64,000 nucleotides of DNA from Thermomicrobium roseum DSM 5159 (lineage in GTDB: Bacteria; Chloroflexota; Chloroflexia; Thermomicrobiales; Thermomicrobiaceae), in the NCBI RefSeq assembly GCF_000021685.1, contig NC_011959.1, positions 248,001 to 312,000 of the forward strand, given 5' to 3'. The notes below the pieces were generated by a model. It was not told where the DNA came from. It did no database searches and saw only the letters and a program-made list of their open reading frames with translations. Shown here one piece after another: positions 16,320-24,932 of the stretch. The translations under genes and the position numbers were made by a program. Each line of letters opens with the position of its first letter. Within the stretch, counting starts at the first letter, position 1.

Positions 16320-17780
16320 ATGGACCGTGCAACGATCCGGAGCCGTCTCGTCGAGATCGTCGGCTCGGATGGAGTGCTCGACGATCCCGAAGAACTCCTC
16401 GTGTACGAATACGACGCATCGGACGAAGTCTTTGCGGGGCATCATCGCCCGGATTTCGCAGTACTCCCGCGTACGGCGGAGCAGGTGAGTGCGGTCGTGC
16501 GCCTGGCGAACGAGTTCGGGATTCCGGTTGTCCCACGCGGTGCTGGCACCGGGCTCGCTGGTGGAGCGCTGGCTCTGCGGGGTGGGATCGTCGTGGTCGT
16601 CACCCGGATGAATCGGATTCTGGAAGTCAACGAGCAGGATGGCTATGCCATCGTCGAGCCGGGGGTCATCAACCTCGAACTCACGCAGGCATTACAGCCG
16701 CGAGGTTATTTTTTCGCTCCCGACCCAGCTTCCCAGCGTGCCTGCACGATCGGTGGGAACGTCGGGAACAACTCCGGTGGGCCGCATTGTCTCAAGTACG
16801 GAGTGACGACGAATCACATCCTCGGTTTGGAGGTCGTCCTGCCGGACGGTGAGCGGATCTGGACCGGTGGACCGGTTCCCGAGACGCCGGGCGTCGATCT
16901 GACCGGTGTGCTGGTCGGTTCCGAGGGGACCCTCGGCATCGTCACCAAGGTGATGGTGCGGCTGACGCGACTCCCCGAGGCAGTGAGCGTGCTGTTGGCG
17001 GCTTTCCCGAACATCGAGTCGGCCTCGCATGCCACCTCGGCGATCATCGCAGCGGGGATGCTCCCGGCAGCACTGGAAATGATGGATCAACTGACGATCA
17101 AGGCGGTCGAGGATGCGTTTCATGCCGGCTACCCGCGTGAGGCGGGGGCGGTGCTGCTCGTCGAACTCGATGGCCTGCAGGAAATCGTCGCGGAGAATAC
17201 CAGCCGGGTCGCTGAGCTCTGTCGCCAGCATGGGGCATGGGAGGTGCGGGTCGCCCGCACGAAGGAGGAGCGCGATCTCCTCTGGCTCGGACGTAAGTCG
17301 GCTTTCGGGGCGATGGGACGACTGGCACCCAACTATTATCTCGTCGATACGACCGTGCCGCGGACGAAATTGCCTGCGACTATGCGGCGAGTCGAGGAAC
17401 TCAGTCGGGAATACCGGCTGTCGATCGCCAACGTCTTCCATGCGGGCGATGGGAACCTCCATCCGCTGGTACTGTTCGATCGGCAAAGACCAGGCGAGGT
17501 CGAGCGCGTTCTGGAGTGCACGACCGAAATCCTGCGCTACTGTGTGGATGCCGGAGGGACATTGTCCGGCGAGCACGGGATCGGCTTCGAAAAGCGCGAT
17601 TACATGACGCTGGTCTTCACGACCGAAGACTTGTGTGCGATGGCTGGCTTGAAGCGAAGCTTCGATCCGCGTGAACTCTTCAACCCGGAGAAAGTGTTGC
17701 CCACCGGTTTCCGCTGTGGTGAGGTGGCTGCGTTGCGGCAGCAGGCGATCGCTCAGCGGCTCGGCTTGGAGTACGTGTGA
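16320..17780 (+). CDS. glcD: Glycolate oxidase subunit GlcD (FAD-linked oxidase)
   Basis: A 486-residue FAD-binding_4 protein with the PP-loop VPRGAGTGLAGGAL (about residues 62-75), GGNVGNNSGGPHCLKYG (about 140-156) and a C-terminal FAD-oxidase domain containing HAGDGNLHPL and GEHGIGFEKRDYM. The ATG is at 16320-16322 after GAGAGG. GlcD carries the flavin site for oxidation of glycolate (or D-lactate-type 2-hydroxy acids) to the 2-oxo acid. It is first of the glcDEF operon. Confidence 0.93.
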   Translation: MDRATIRSRLVEIVGSDGVLDDPEELLVYEYDASDEVFAGHHRPDFAVLPRTAEQVSAVVRLANEFGIPVVPRGAGTGLAGGALALRGGIVVVVTRMNRILEVNEQDGYAIVEPGVINLELTQALQPRGYFFAPDPASQRACTIGGNVGNNSGGPHCLKYGVTTNHILGLEVVLPDGERIWTGGPVPETPGVDLTGVLVGSEGTLGIVTKVMVRLTRLPEAVSVLLAAFPNIESASHATSAIIAAGMLPAALEMMDQLTIKAVEDAFHAGYPREAGAVLLVELDGLQEIVAENTSRVAELCRQHGAWEVRVARTKEERDLLWLGRKSAFGAMGRLAPNYYLVDTTVPRTKLPATMRRVEELSREYRLSIANVFHAGDGNLHPLVLFDRQRPGEVERVLECTTEILRYCVDAGGTLSGEHGIGFEKRDYMTLVFTTEDLCAMAGLKRSFDPRELFNPEKVLPTGFRCGEVAALRQQAIAQRLGLEYV

Positions 17781-17789
17781 GGGAGCGGG

Positions 17790-19085
17790 ATGACCGGGAC
17801 GACGCGACTCGCGCCAGGAGTGGCCATGGAGCGTCTCGCTGAACTGGGCGCTCCCCACGATCCCCGTGCCTATCGTGTGGATGGCCTCGAGCCTCTGGTC
17901 GCCCTTGCCCCCGAGACACCGGAAGCGGTCGCTGAGGCACTGGCCGTCTGTGCTGCGGCCGGACTGGTTGTCATTCCCTGGGGCGGCGGTCGGCAGATGG
18001 GGTTGGGGAACCTCCCTGAGCGATACGATGTCGCCCTCGATGTGCGGTCGCTGAGCGCGATCACGCATTACGAGCCAGACGACCTGACGATCGCTGTCCA
18101 AGCGGGGCGGAGCATCGCCAGCCTCAGCAGCGAACTGGCGGCTCATGGGCAGATGCTGCCGATCGAGGCGGCTGACCCGGAACGTGTCACCATCGGTGGC
18201 CTGGTCGCCACCGGAATCGGTTGCCCGCGGCGCTTTGGGTACGGGAGCTTGCGCGATCTGATCATCGGCATCACCGTGGCGTTGCCGGACGGGACGCTGG
18301 CGCGCGGTGGCGGCATCGTCGTCAAGAACGTCTCGGGTTATGACATGATGCGGCTCCACTTCGGCGCGCTCGGTTCGCTCGGGGTGATCATCCAGGCCAA
18401 CTTCAAGGTCCTTCCGGCGCCGGAAGCGCAGCGGACGCTGCTTCTCTCCTTCCGGGAATCGGATCAGTCGGCTGCCGCCGCCCTCACCCTGCGCACTTCG
18501 CAGCTCGCGCCGACTGCGCTCGTCGTGCTCGCGCCGCCAGTAGCCAAGCGGCTCGCCGATCTGGAGCGCTGGGTGTTGGCCGCACGCTGCGAGGGACCGG
18601 AGGGAGCGGTCGAGCGCCAAGTCGAGCGCCTGCGTGCGAGCGTGGAGACAGCGAGCGGCGAGTCGGTCGTGCTCGATGACCGCAAGACGCTGGCCTTCTG
18701 GTCGTCGGTGCAGGGAGAACTGGAAGCGACGCCGTTCGATCGCGAACTTCGGGTGCGGATCGGCGAGTTGCCGTCCCGGCTCGGCGAACTGGCAGCGCAG
18801 CTCGAGCGCCGTTATGGCAGCGCACTGCGCAGCCTCGTCCTCGACAGCGGGAGCGGATTGGCCTACGTGACGGTCAGTGGAGAGCCGGTCGAGCTCCGTG
18901 CTTTCTGGGGTGAACTGCGCGAGCTGGGCCGACACGCGACGCTCCTAGGTGCGCCGATCGAGGTCAAGGCAGGAGAGGATGTCTTCGGGCGACATCCGGA
19001 GGGAATCCCGGTGATGCGCCGACTCAAGGAGACGTTCGACCCCGAGCGCATCCTCAACCGCGGGCGATTCATCGCCCATCTCTGA
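17790..19085 (+). CDS. glcE: Glycolate oxidase subunit GlcE
   Basis: A 431-residue second FAD-binding subunit. It has VIPWGGGRQMGLGN (about residues 61-74), TIGGLVATGIGCPRRFGYG (about 130-150) and GGGIVVKNVSGYDMMRL, which is typical of GlcE. Its C terminus ends D-P-E-R-I-L-N-R-G-R-F, the shared end of FAD oxidases. It starts 9 bp after glcD with GAGGGAGCGGG upstream. It works with GlcD and GlcF at the cytoplasmic membrane. Confidence 0.92.
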   Translation: MTGTTRLAPGVAMERLAELGAPHDPRAYRVDGLEPLVALAPETPEAVAEALAVCAAAGLVVIPWGGGRQMGLGNLPERYDVALDVRSLSAITHYEPDDLTIAVQAGRSIASLSSELAAHGQMLPIEAADPERVTIGGLVATGIGCPRRFGYGSLRDLIIGITVALPDGTLARGGGIVVKNVSGYDMMRLHFGALGSLGVIIQANFKVLPAPEAQRTLLLSFRESDQSAAAALTLRTSQLAPTALVVLAPPVAKRLADLERWVLAARCEGPEGAVERQVERLRASVETASGESVVLDDRKTLAFWSSVQGELEATPFDRELRVRIGELPSRLGELAAQLERRYGSALRSLVLDSGSGLAYVTVSGEPVELRAFWGELRELGRHATLLGAPIEVKAGEDVFGRHPEGIPVMRRLKETFDPERILNRGRFIAHL

Positions 19086-19106
19086 GCATGGAGCGAGGAG
19101 GCATCG

Positions 19107-20456
19107 ATGACAACGGCATCGGCACCGGCGCGCCTGCGTGGTTTCAGTGGTCGGGATGCGCCGTCGTACGACGCGATCCGGAAGTGCGTCCATTGTGGTT
19201 TCTGCCTGCCGTCTTGCCCGACCTACCGGGTCACCTGGCGAGAGCGCTCCTCACCGCGCGGCCGGATCTGGCTCATGAAGTCGGTCGCCGAGGGACGACT
19301 GGATCTGCTCGATCCCGTGTTCGCTGAGGAAATGCAGCTGTGCCTCAATTGTCGAGCGTGCGAGGCCGTATGCCCGAGCGGCGTGCATTACGGCGAGATC
19401 CTCGAAGCATCGCGCGCCCAACTCGTGCAGCATCGCGAGCAGTCATGGCGCGAGCGACTCTTCCGTCTCGCTGGTTTCCGCATTCTCCTGGGCGACATGC
19501 GTCGCTTCCGAGCGGCGAACGCACTCCTGCGCTGGTACCAGCGCAGCCCCCTCCGGCCGCTGGTTCGTCGCAGCGGTGTCCTGCGGCTGCTCGGTTTGGA
19601 GCAGGCTGAGGCGTTACTTCCGGCTATCGCGGATCGCTTCGTCGTGGCTGATGGGCGTTTCGTGCCGGCCCAAGGGGAGCGGCGTGGCCGGGTGGCGCTC
19701 TTCACCGGTTGCGTGATGAGCACTGCGTATGCGCACGTGCACGAGGCGACGATCCGCGTCTTGACCCGCAACGGCTTCGATGTCGTGCTCGTTTCTGGAC
19801 AGCAATGTTGTGGTGCGCTGCATGTGCACAGCGGCGAGCCGGAGTTGGGTCGCCGGCTCGCGCGACAGAACATCGAGGCGCTGGAGTCACCGTACCTCGA
19901 TGCGATCATCGTCAATGCTGCTGGTTGCGGCGCAATGCTGAAAGAATACCCAGCGCTATTGCGGCAGGATCATGACTATGCTGAGCGAGCTCGACAGCTG
20001 GCTGGAAAGGTCCGCGACGTGCTCGAGTTCCTCGTCGAACGCGGCCTCACGGCACAACCGGGTCCCTTGCCCTGGACCGTGACGTACCAGGAACCATGCC
20101 ATTTGGCGCATGCGCAGCGGATCACTCAACAACCACGTGTCCTGCTGCGCACCATTCCCCAGCTGCGACTCGTCGAGATGGCCGAATCGGCGCTCTGCTG
20201 CGGTTCGGCCGGTATCTATAACCTCTTGCAACCGGACATGGCGTCGACGCTCTTGGCGCGCAAGCTGGACAACGCGTTGGCTACCGGCGCGGACGTCATC
20301 GTCTCAGCCAATCCCGGGTGTATGCTCCAGCTGGAGGCTGGACTCCGGGCGCGCGGCGTGCGCCTCCCCGTCCTCCATTTGGTGGAAGTGCTGGATCGGG
20401 CTTACGCGGCGGCGGAAGGCAGGCCGGCTGACATTCTGGCAGCGGTCGCTGACTGA
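19107..20456 (+). CDS. glcF: Glycolate oxidase iron-sulfur subunit GlcF
   Basis: A 449-residue protein with two [4Fe-4S] motifs: C-V-H-C-G-F-C-L-P-S-C-P (about residues 30-41) and C-L-N-C-R-A-C-E-A-V-C-P (about 79-90). They are followed by two CCG (DUF3400/heterodisulfide-reductase-like) domains with QQCCGALH and SALCCGSAGIYN. It passes electrons from the GlcDE flavins to the quinone pool. GAGGAGG lies 5 bp before the ATG. Confidence 0.94.
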   Translation: MTTASAPARLRGFSGRDAPSYDAIRKCVHCGFCLPSCPTYRVTWRERSSPRGRIWLMKSVAEGRLDLLDPVFAEEMQLCLNCRACEAVCPSGVHYGEILEASRAQLVQHREQSWRERLFRLAGFRILLGDMRRFRAANALLRWYQRSPLRPLVRRSGVLRLLGLEQAEALLPAIADRFVVADGRFVPAQGERRGRVALFTGCVMSTAYAHVHEATIRVLTRNGFDVVLVSGQQCCGALHVHSGEPELGRRLARQNIEALESPYLDAIIVNAAGCGAMLKEYPALLRQDHDYAERARQLAGKVRDVLEFLVERGLTAQPGPLPWTVTYQEPCHLAHAQRITQQPRVLLRTIPQLRLVEMAESALCCGSAGIYNLLQPDMASTLLARKLDNALATGADVIVSANPGCMLQLEAGLRARGVRLPVLHLVEVLDRAYAAAEGRPADILAAVAD

Positions 20457-20495
20457 TCGCCTGCGCAGCTCTCGTGCCATCGTAAGGAGCGCTCG

Positions 20496-21674
20496 GTGGT
20501 GCGTCGCGGACTCGGACGCTCGTTCCTCTTCGTTTGGCTCGCTTTCATGCTCTCTGCGTTGCCGGCTCACGCGCAAGAAGGAAACGGCGCCATCAGTGGC
20601 CGGGTGCAGAACGGGACGGCTGGTGGTGGACCGGTCAGCAGCCTCACGGTGACTCTGCGCCACTTCGCTGGGATGCAATTGGCCGAGGAGCGGCAGACGC
20701 AGACTGGCCCCGACGGATCGTTCCGCTTCGATGGGTTACCGACCAGCCCGCAGGACGCCTACCTGGTGGTCGTCCGCTATGCGGGTGTGGACTACGTCAG
20801 CGGCATGGTGCAACTCCACCAGCAACCGGAGCAGACGGTCGATCTCACGGTCTACGAAACCACCACGGATCCCAGTGCAATGCGGATCGCCTCGCGCTCG
20901 CTCGTCATCGCTGGTGCGTCACCGGAGTTGAGGGCGGTCGATATCATGGACATCCTCATCGTCGAGAATAGTGGTGACCGCACGTATCTCGGGGATCGAT
21001 CCGGTGTCGTCCTGCGCATACCGTTGCCCCGAGGGGCGCAAGAGATCAGTCCGCAACCAGGATTCGATTACGGCCAGCCACGACTGGAGGATGGTGTGCT
21101 CCTGACAACCGGTCCGCTCCCACCTGGCTCGCAGACGGTCGTCTTGAGCTATACCGTCCCTTACGAGGGAACGCGGGCGACGCTCTCCATCGGAACCGCG
21201 ATGCCGACCAGCACGCTCCGTGTCCTGGTGCGGGACGGGACCTACCGTCTCAGCTCGCGCAGCTTGATCGACACGGGCACGGTCGAAGTGAGTGGCGTGA
21301 CCTATCGTGTCTTGGCGGTCGATGCGCCAGTCGTCGGCGATATGCACGTCGTCCAGGTGAGTGGACTGCCACGTACCGGCTTGCTCTTCGATCTTCCTAC
21401 CGGACCGATCATCGCGCTGGTAGTCGGTCTCGCTGGACTCGTCGCGGCAGCAGTGTTGACCGTGATCGTTCTTCGCCGACGCCGCGTGGGAACAGAAACG
21501 AGTCGAGCGGCCATCGACGAGCGGCTGCAACTTGCCGCTGAACTCAATCGGTTGGACGAAGCACGGGCAGCGGGCGAACTCGACGAGACGGCGTACCAGG
21601 AGCAGCGATCAGCTGTCCTGGCACGCTTGCGTCAGCTCGTCGCCCGCGAGCAGGGTGTCGAGAGGAGTGGCTGA
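20496..21674 (+). CDS. Secreted, C-terminally membrane-anchored protein with a carboxypeptidase-regulatory-like domain
   Basis: This 392-residue product starts at GTG 20496 (AAGGAG 6 bp upstream; GTG 20499 is possible). A signal peptide ends near AHAQ (about residue 27). Residues about 30-120 look like a CarboxypepD_reg Ig-like fold (SGRVQNGTAGGGPVSSLTVT ... DGSFRFDGLPTSPQDAYLVV). A beta-rich middle follows, then a transmembrane helix (about 300-325), and a cytoplasmic tail with a SHOCT-like helical motif (ELNRLDEARAAGELDETAYQ). It sits between glcF and an S9 peptidase. Function unknown. Confidence 0.75.
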   Translation: MVRRGLGRSFLFVWLAFMLSALPAHAQEGNGAISGRVQNGTAGGGPVSSLTVTLRHFAGMQLAEERQTQTGPDGSFRFDGLPTSPQDAYLVVVRYAGVDYVSGMVQLHQQPEQTVDLTVYETTTDPSAMRIASRSLVIAGASPELRAVDIMDILIVENSGDRTYLGDRSGVVLRIPLPRGAQEISPQPGFDYGQPRLEDGVLLTTGPLPPGSQTVVLSYTVPYEGTRATLSIGTAMPTSTLRVLVRDGTYRLSSRSLIDTGTVEVSGVTYRVLAVDAPVVGDMHVVQVSGLPRTGLLFDLPTGPIIALVVGLAGLVAAAVLTVIVLRRRRVGTETSRAAIDERLQLAAELNRLDEARAAGELDETAYQEQRSAVLARLRQLVAREQGVERSG

Positions 21675-21676
21675 CT

Positions 21677-23650
21677 GTGAAACGATCGGTTCGTGCGGAG
21701 GATCTTGCGCTTCTCCAGCTGGCGAGCGATGCGCAGATCGCACCAGATGCGAGCGCTGTCGCCTATGTCGTGACGACGATGGATCTGGAAGCGGATCGGT
21801 ATCGCTCGGCGATCTGGCTCGCGCGGACCGATGGCTCACCACCGCGCCGGTTCACGAGCGGAACGCATCGCGACACGATGCCGCGCTGGTCACCGAGCGG
21901 TGAGGAACTGGCTTTCCTGTCCGATCGCACCGGTAGCGACCAGTTGTGGGTGATTCCGCGGAATGGTGGTGAGGCGCGGCAGCTGACGAACTTCGTGGAG
22001 CCGGTGACCGGCTTTGCCTGGTCCCCGGATGGGCAACGCATCGCTGTCGTGACGCGTGCGCAACAGGCAGAGGGCAAGGTCGATCCGGAAACCGACGTCG
22101 TCCGCTTGACGCGACTCCGCTACCGCTTCGATGGCCAGCGGGGTTTTCTCCACGAGCGACGGAGCCATATCTGGGTCGTCGACCTGCGAACAGGGACGCT
22201 GGAACGCGCGACCGATGGTGACTGGGACGATGACTGGCCAGCCTGGTCACCGGATGGCTCGCAGCTCGTCTTCACATCCAATCGCACTGAGGAGCGCGAG
22301 TGGAATGCTGCGAGCGAGCTCTGGCTCCTCCGCTTCGATGCGGCGGGCCGCACTGTCGATCTCTCCTGTGTCACCGGCGGACCATCGGCAGCGTTCGGGC
22401 GACCGAGTTGGTCGCCGGATGGGCGACTCATCGCTGCTGTCGGTCACTTCGAGTCCTGGGCGGGCTCGGCACGGCACAAGCGACTGTGGGTGATGACGCC
22501 GGACGGGAACGAGCGCTGGAACCTCTCCGCTGACTTCGACGCGACCCTCGAGGATAGCTTGCTCACCGACGCGTTCGGACCGTCGAAGCCGGGACTGCTC
22601 TGGTCGCCGGATGGTCGCTGGATCTTCACCCAGGTGAGCGAGCAGGGGGCGGTCCGCCTCTACCGGTTTCCGGTCAGTGGCGGTGCCCCGGAGTGCATCA
22701 TCGGTGGTGCACGGCGCGTGCTCGACTTCAGCTTGAGCGCTGATGGGCGCTGGATCGCGGCGGTGATCGCGGGTCCGGTCGATCCGGGATCGGTTTGGCT
22801 GATGGCAGCAGACGGGAGCTCGAGCCGATGCCTGGCCGATCCCAACGCGGCCTGGAAAGAGGAGGTCGAAATCCTCGGCCCGGAGGAAATGTGGGTGTCG
22901 AGCCCAGTCGACGGGCGTCCCATCCATGCGTGGGTTCTCCGGCCTGCGAACGCTGGCGATGAGCGGGTGCCACTCGTCTTGTCGATCCATGGCGGGCCGC
23001 ACGGAATGTACGGGTGGGCCTATTGTCACGAGTTCCAGGTTCTCGCGGCGGAAGGGTACGGAGTGGTCTACGCGAACCCGCGCGGGAGTCAGGGGTACGG
23101 AGAGACGTTTCTGGCGTGCACGCGCGGAGCCTGGGGCGAGGCCGATATGCCCGACCTCATGGCGGTCGTCGACGCGGTCCTCGCCCAAGGGTGGGCGGAC
23201 CCGGGGCGTCTCGGCGTCTGCGGCGGCTCGTATGGCGGGTACATGACGAACTGGATCATCGGCCATACCGACCGTTTCCGCGCGGCGGTCTCCATGCGAT
23301 GCGTTTCTGAACTCGTGAGTATGTATGGGACGAGCGATATCGGCGTCTACTTCAGCGAATGGGAAATCGGTGCGACCCCGTGGGACGATCCGGAGCGGTA
23401 CCGCCGTCTTTCTCCGCTCACGTACGCGCCGAATATCCGCACGCCGCTTCTGCTCCTGCACGCTGAGGAAGACTGGCGCTGCCCGATCGCGCAGGCTGAG
23501 CAACTCTTCACCTGGCTGCGCCGCTTGGGGCGCACGGTCGAACTCGTCCGCTTCCCGGGTGAAGGTCACAACCTGACTCGAAGCGGCCGGCCACGTCACC
23601 GGCTCGAGCACCTCGAGCACGAGTTGCGCTGGTTCCGGACGTATCTCTAG
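21677..23650 (+). CDS. S9-family (prolyl oligopeptidase/acylaminoacyl-peptidase-like) peptidase
   Basis: A 657-residue serine peptidase. Residues about 30-370 form a beta-propeller of WD40/TolB-like repeats (repeated W-S-P-D-G and S-R-S/T-G motifs). Residues about 395-657 are an alpha/beta hydrolase with nucleophile motif GGSYGGYM (about 515-522), Asp in HAEEDWRCP (about 595-603) and His in GEGHNLTR (about 628-635). It lacks a signal peptide, so it is probably cytoplasmic peptide turnover. It starts at GTG 21677 two bases after the previous stop, with GAGGAG upstream. Confidence 0.92.
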   Translation: MKRSVRAEDLALLQLASDAQIAPDASAVAYVVTTMDLEADRYRSAIWLARTDGSPPRRFTSGTHRDTMPRWSPSGEELAFLSDRTGSDQLWVIPRNGGEARQLTNFVEPVTGFAWSPDGQRIAVVTRAQQAEGKVDPETDVVRLTRLRYRFDGQRGFLHERRSHIWVVDLRTGTLERATDGDWDDDWPAWSPDGSQLVFTSNRTEEREWNAASELWLLRFDAAGRTVDLSCVTGGPSAAFGRPSWSPDGRLIAAVGHFESWAGSARHKRLWVMTPDGNERWNLSADFDATLEDSLLTDAFGPSKPGLLWSPDGRWIFTQVSEQGAVRLYRFPVSGGAPECIIGGARRVLDFSLSADGRWIAAVIAGPVDPGSVWLMAADGSSSRCLADPNAAWKEEVEILGPEEMWVSSPVDGRPIHAWVLRPANAGDERVPLVLSIHGGPHGMYGWAYCHEFQVLAAEGYGVVYANPRGSQGYGETFLACTRGAWGEADMPDLMAVVDAVLAQGWADPGRLGVCGGSYGGYMTNWIIGHTDRFRAAVSMRCVSELVSMYGTSDIGVYFSEWEIGATPWDDPERYRRLSPLTYAPNIRTPLLLLHAEEDWRCPIAQAEQLFTWLRRLGRTVELVRFPGEGHNLTRSGRPRHRLEHLEHELRWFRTYL

Positions 23651-23656
23651 AGCGCT

Positions 23657-24916
23657 TCAGCGCGGCTCCGAGCTGCGACTCTCGACGCGCTCGATGATTT
23701 CCCGGCCGCGCTGGATGACGGCTTTGGCGAGTTGGTCCGAAAGACGATGCAGGTTGACCCAGCGCTCCAAGAGGCTCACCGGATCGTGACGGGAGGACCG
23801 TTCGAGTTCGACGCGGGGACGCGCGACGCGTTCGGTCTGTACCGTGATACCGGCGACGTGTGCGGCGCCCAACTCGCTGAGCCAGCGCCGCACCTCGAGG
23901 GGACGAATGGCTGCCGCGCGCTCTGGGGTCGTGGTGATGGTGACGCGGACGATCGCCTCCGGGATCAGCGTCGCGTGCCGCTCGAGTGCGCGGCGGATCT
24001 CGTCCATCGGTGTGTCGGTCAGAATGTCGAGACGGAATGTGCGCATCGGGCGGGTACGGAGCGGCCGAAACTCCCAGCTGACGTCGCGCGGGTATGGTCC
24101 AGCGGCGATCCGGACCGCGACGTAGCCTTTGTCCTCGCGCTCCTCTCCAAAATCGATCCGCTCGACGCTACCGGCATACACCACGGGTGGCCGCTCGTGG
24201 AGCACTTGATGCGAATGGAGATGGCCGAGCGCGACGTAATCGATGGGAGCGCTGTTCAACCCGAGCTCGTCGAGTCCGAAGAGCGGGTCGTTACCGAGGA
24301 TCACGCTGCGTTCGCTCCCGAAGCGTCCGCCTTCCATCGAGAGGTGACCGAGGAAAACCGCCGGGGTCGCTGCGTCGAGTGCAGCGAGGAGGGGAGCCAG
24401 CGCAGACGCGATGACTTCCTTGTAGCGACGCTCCAATTCCGGAGTGCCGGCCTCGCGAAGCGCATCGTCGGCCAGCAGGAGACGGGGTGGTATCCAGGGC
24501 AGCGCGACAACCTGGAGTGGGCCGCTCGGGGTCGCGATGGTGAACCGCTCCGGCCGGTTGGCGACGATGACGCCGGGTAGACGCAGTGCAGCGTAGATAT
24601 CGATCGGTGTCGAACGCACCACGCTGCGTGGCCGGTCATGGTTTCCGACGAGGAGCACGATCGGGATTCCCGCAGCGAGGAGGCGCTGGATGCGCTCGGC
24701 AAAGCGGCGCTGAAGGGTCGGGCTCGGCTCGGCGTGTTTGAACGCATCGCCGGCGAAAAGGACGGCATCGAACCGCTCCTCGATCGCCGCATCGATGATC
24801 TGATCGAAGGCGTCGAGAAAGTCCTGGATGCGGGAGCTATGGCCGAGATCCGGACGGAACTGCCCGTGCGTCTCGACGCCCAGATGCAGATCAGCGAAGT
24901 GGATCAGGCGAAGCAT
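23657..24916 (-). CDS. DNA repair exonuclease of the SbcD/Mre11 family
   Basis: A 419-residue metallophosphoesterase with the five Mre11 phosphoesterase motifs: FADLHLG (residues 7-13), GDAFKH (about 57-62), GNHDRP (about 95-100), GHLSMEGG (about 190) and LGHLHSHQ (about 228-235). The C-terminal capping domain is shorter and divergent. It follows herA by 16 bp on the same strand. No SbcC/Rad50 gene lies next to it. Confidence 0.88.
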   Translation of the reverse strand: MLRLIHFADLHLGVETHGQFRPDLGHSSRIQDFLDAFDQIIDAAIEERFDAVLFAGDAFKHAEPSPTLQRRFAERIQRLLAAGIPIVLLVGNHDRPRSVVRSTPIDIYAALRLPGVIVANRPERFTIATPSGPLQVVALPWIPPRLLLADDALREAGTPELERRYKEVIASALAPLLAALDAATPAVFLGHLSMEGGRFGSERSVILGNDPLFGLDELGLNSAPIDYVALGHLHSHQVLHERPPVVYAGSVERIDFGEEREDKGYVAVRIAAGPYPRDVSWEFRPLRTRPMRTFRLDILTDTPMDEIRRALERHATLIPEAIVRVTITTTPERAAAIRPLEVRRWLSELGAAHVAGITVQTERVARPRVELERSSRHDPVSLLERWVNLHRLSDQLAKAVIQRGREIIERVESRSSEPR

Positions 24917-24932
24917 CGTCTCTGCCTTCAGG

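Noticed and set aside
16692..18935. A 747-codon open frame antisense to glcD and glcE
   Set aside because: Out-of-phase shadow in GC-rich DNA. The plus strand carries complete, motif-bearing GlcD and GlcE, while the antisense frame is rich in Arg/His/Gln with no domain.
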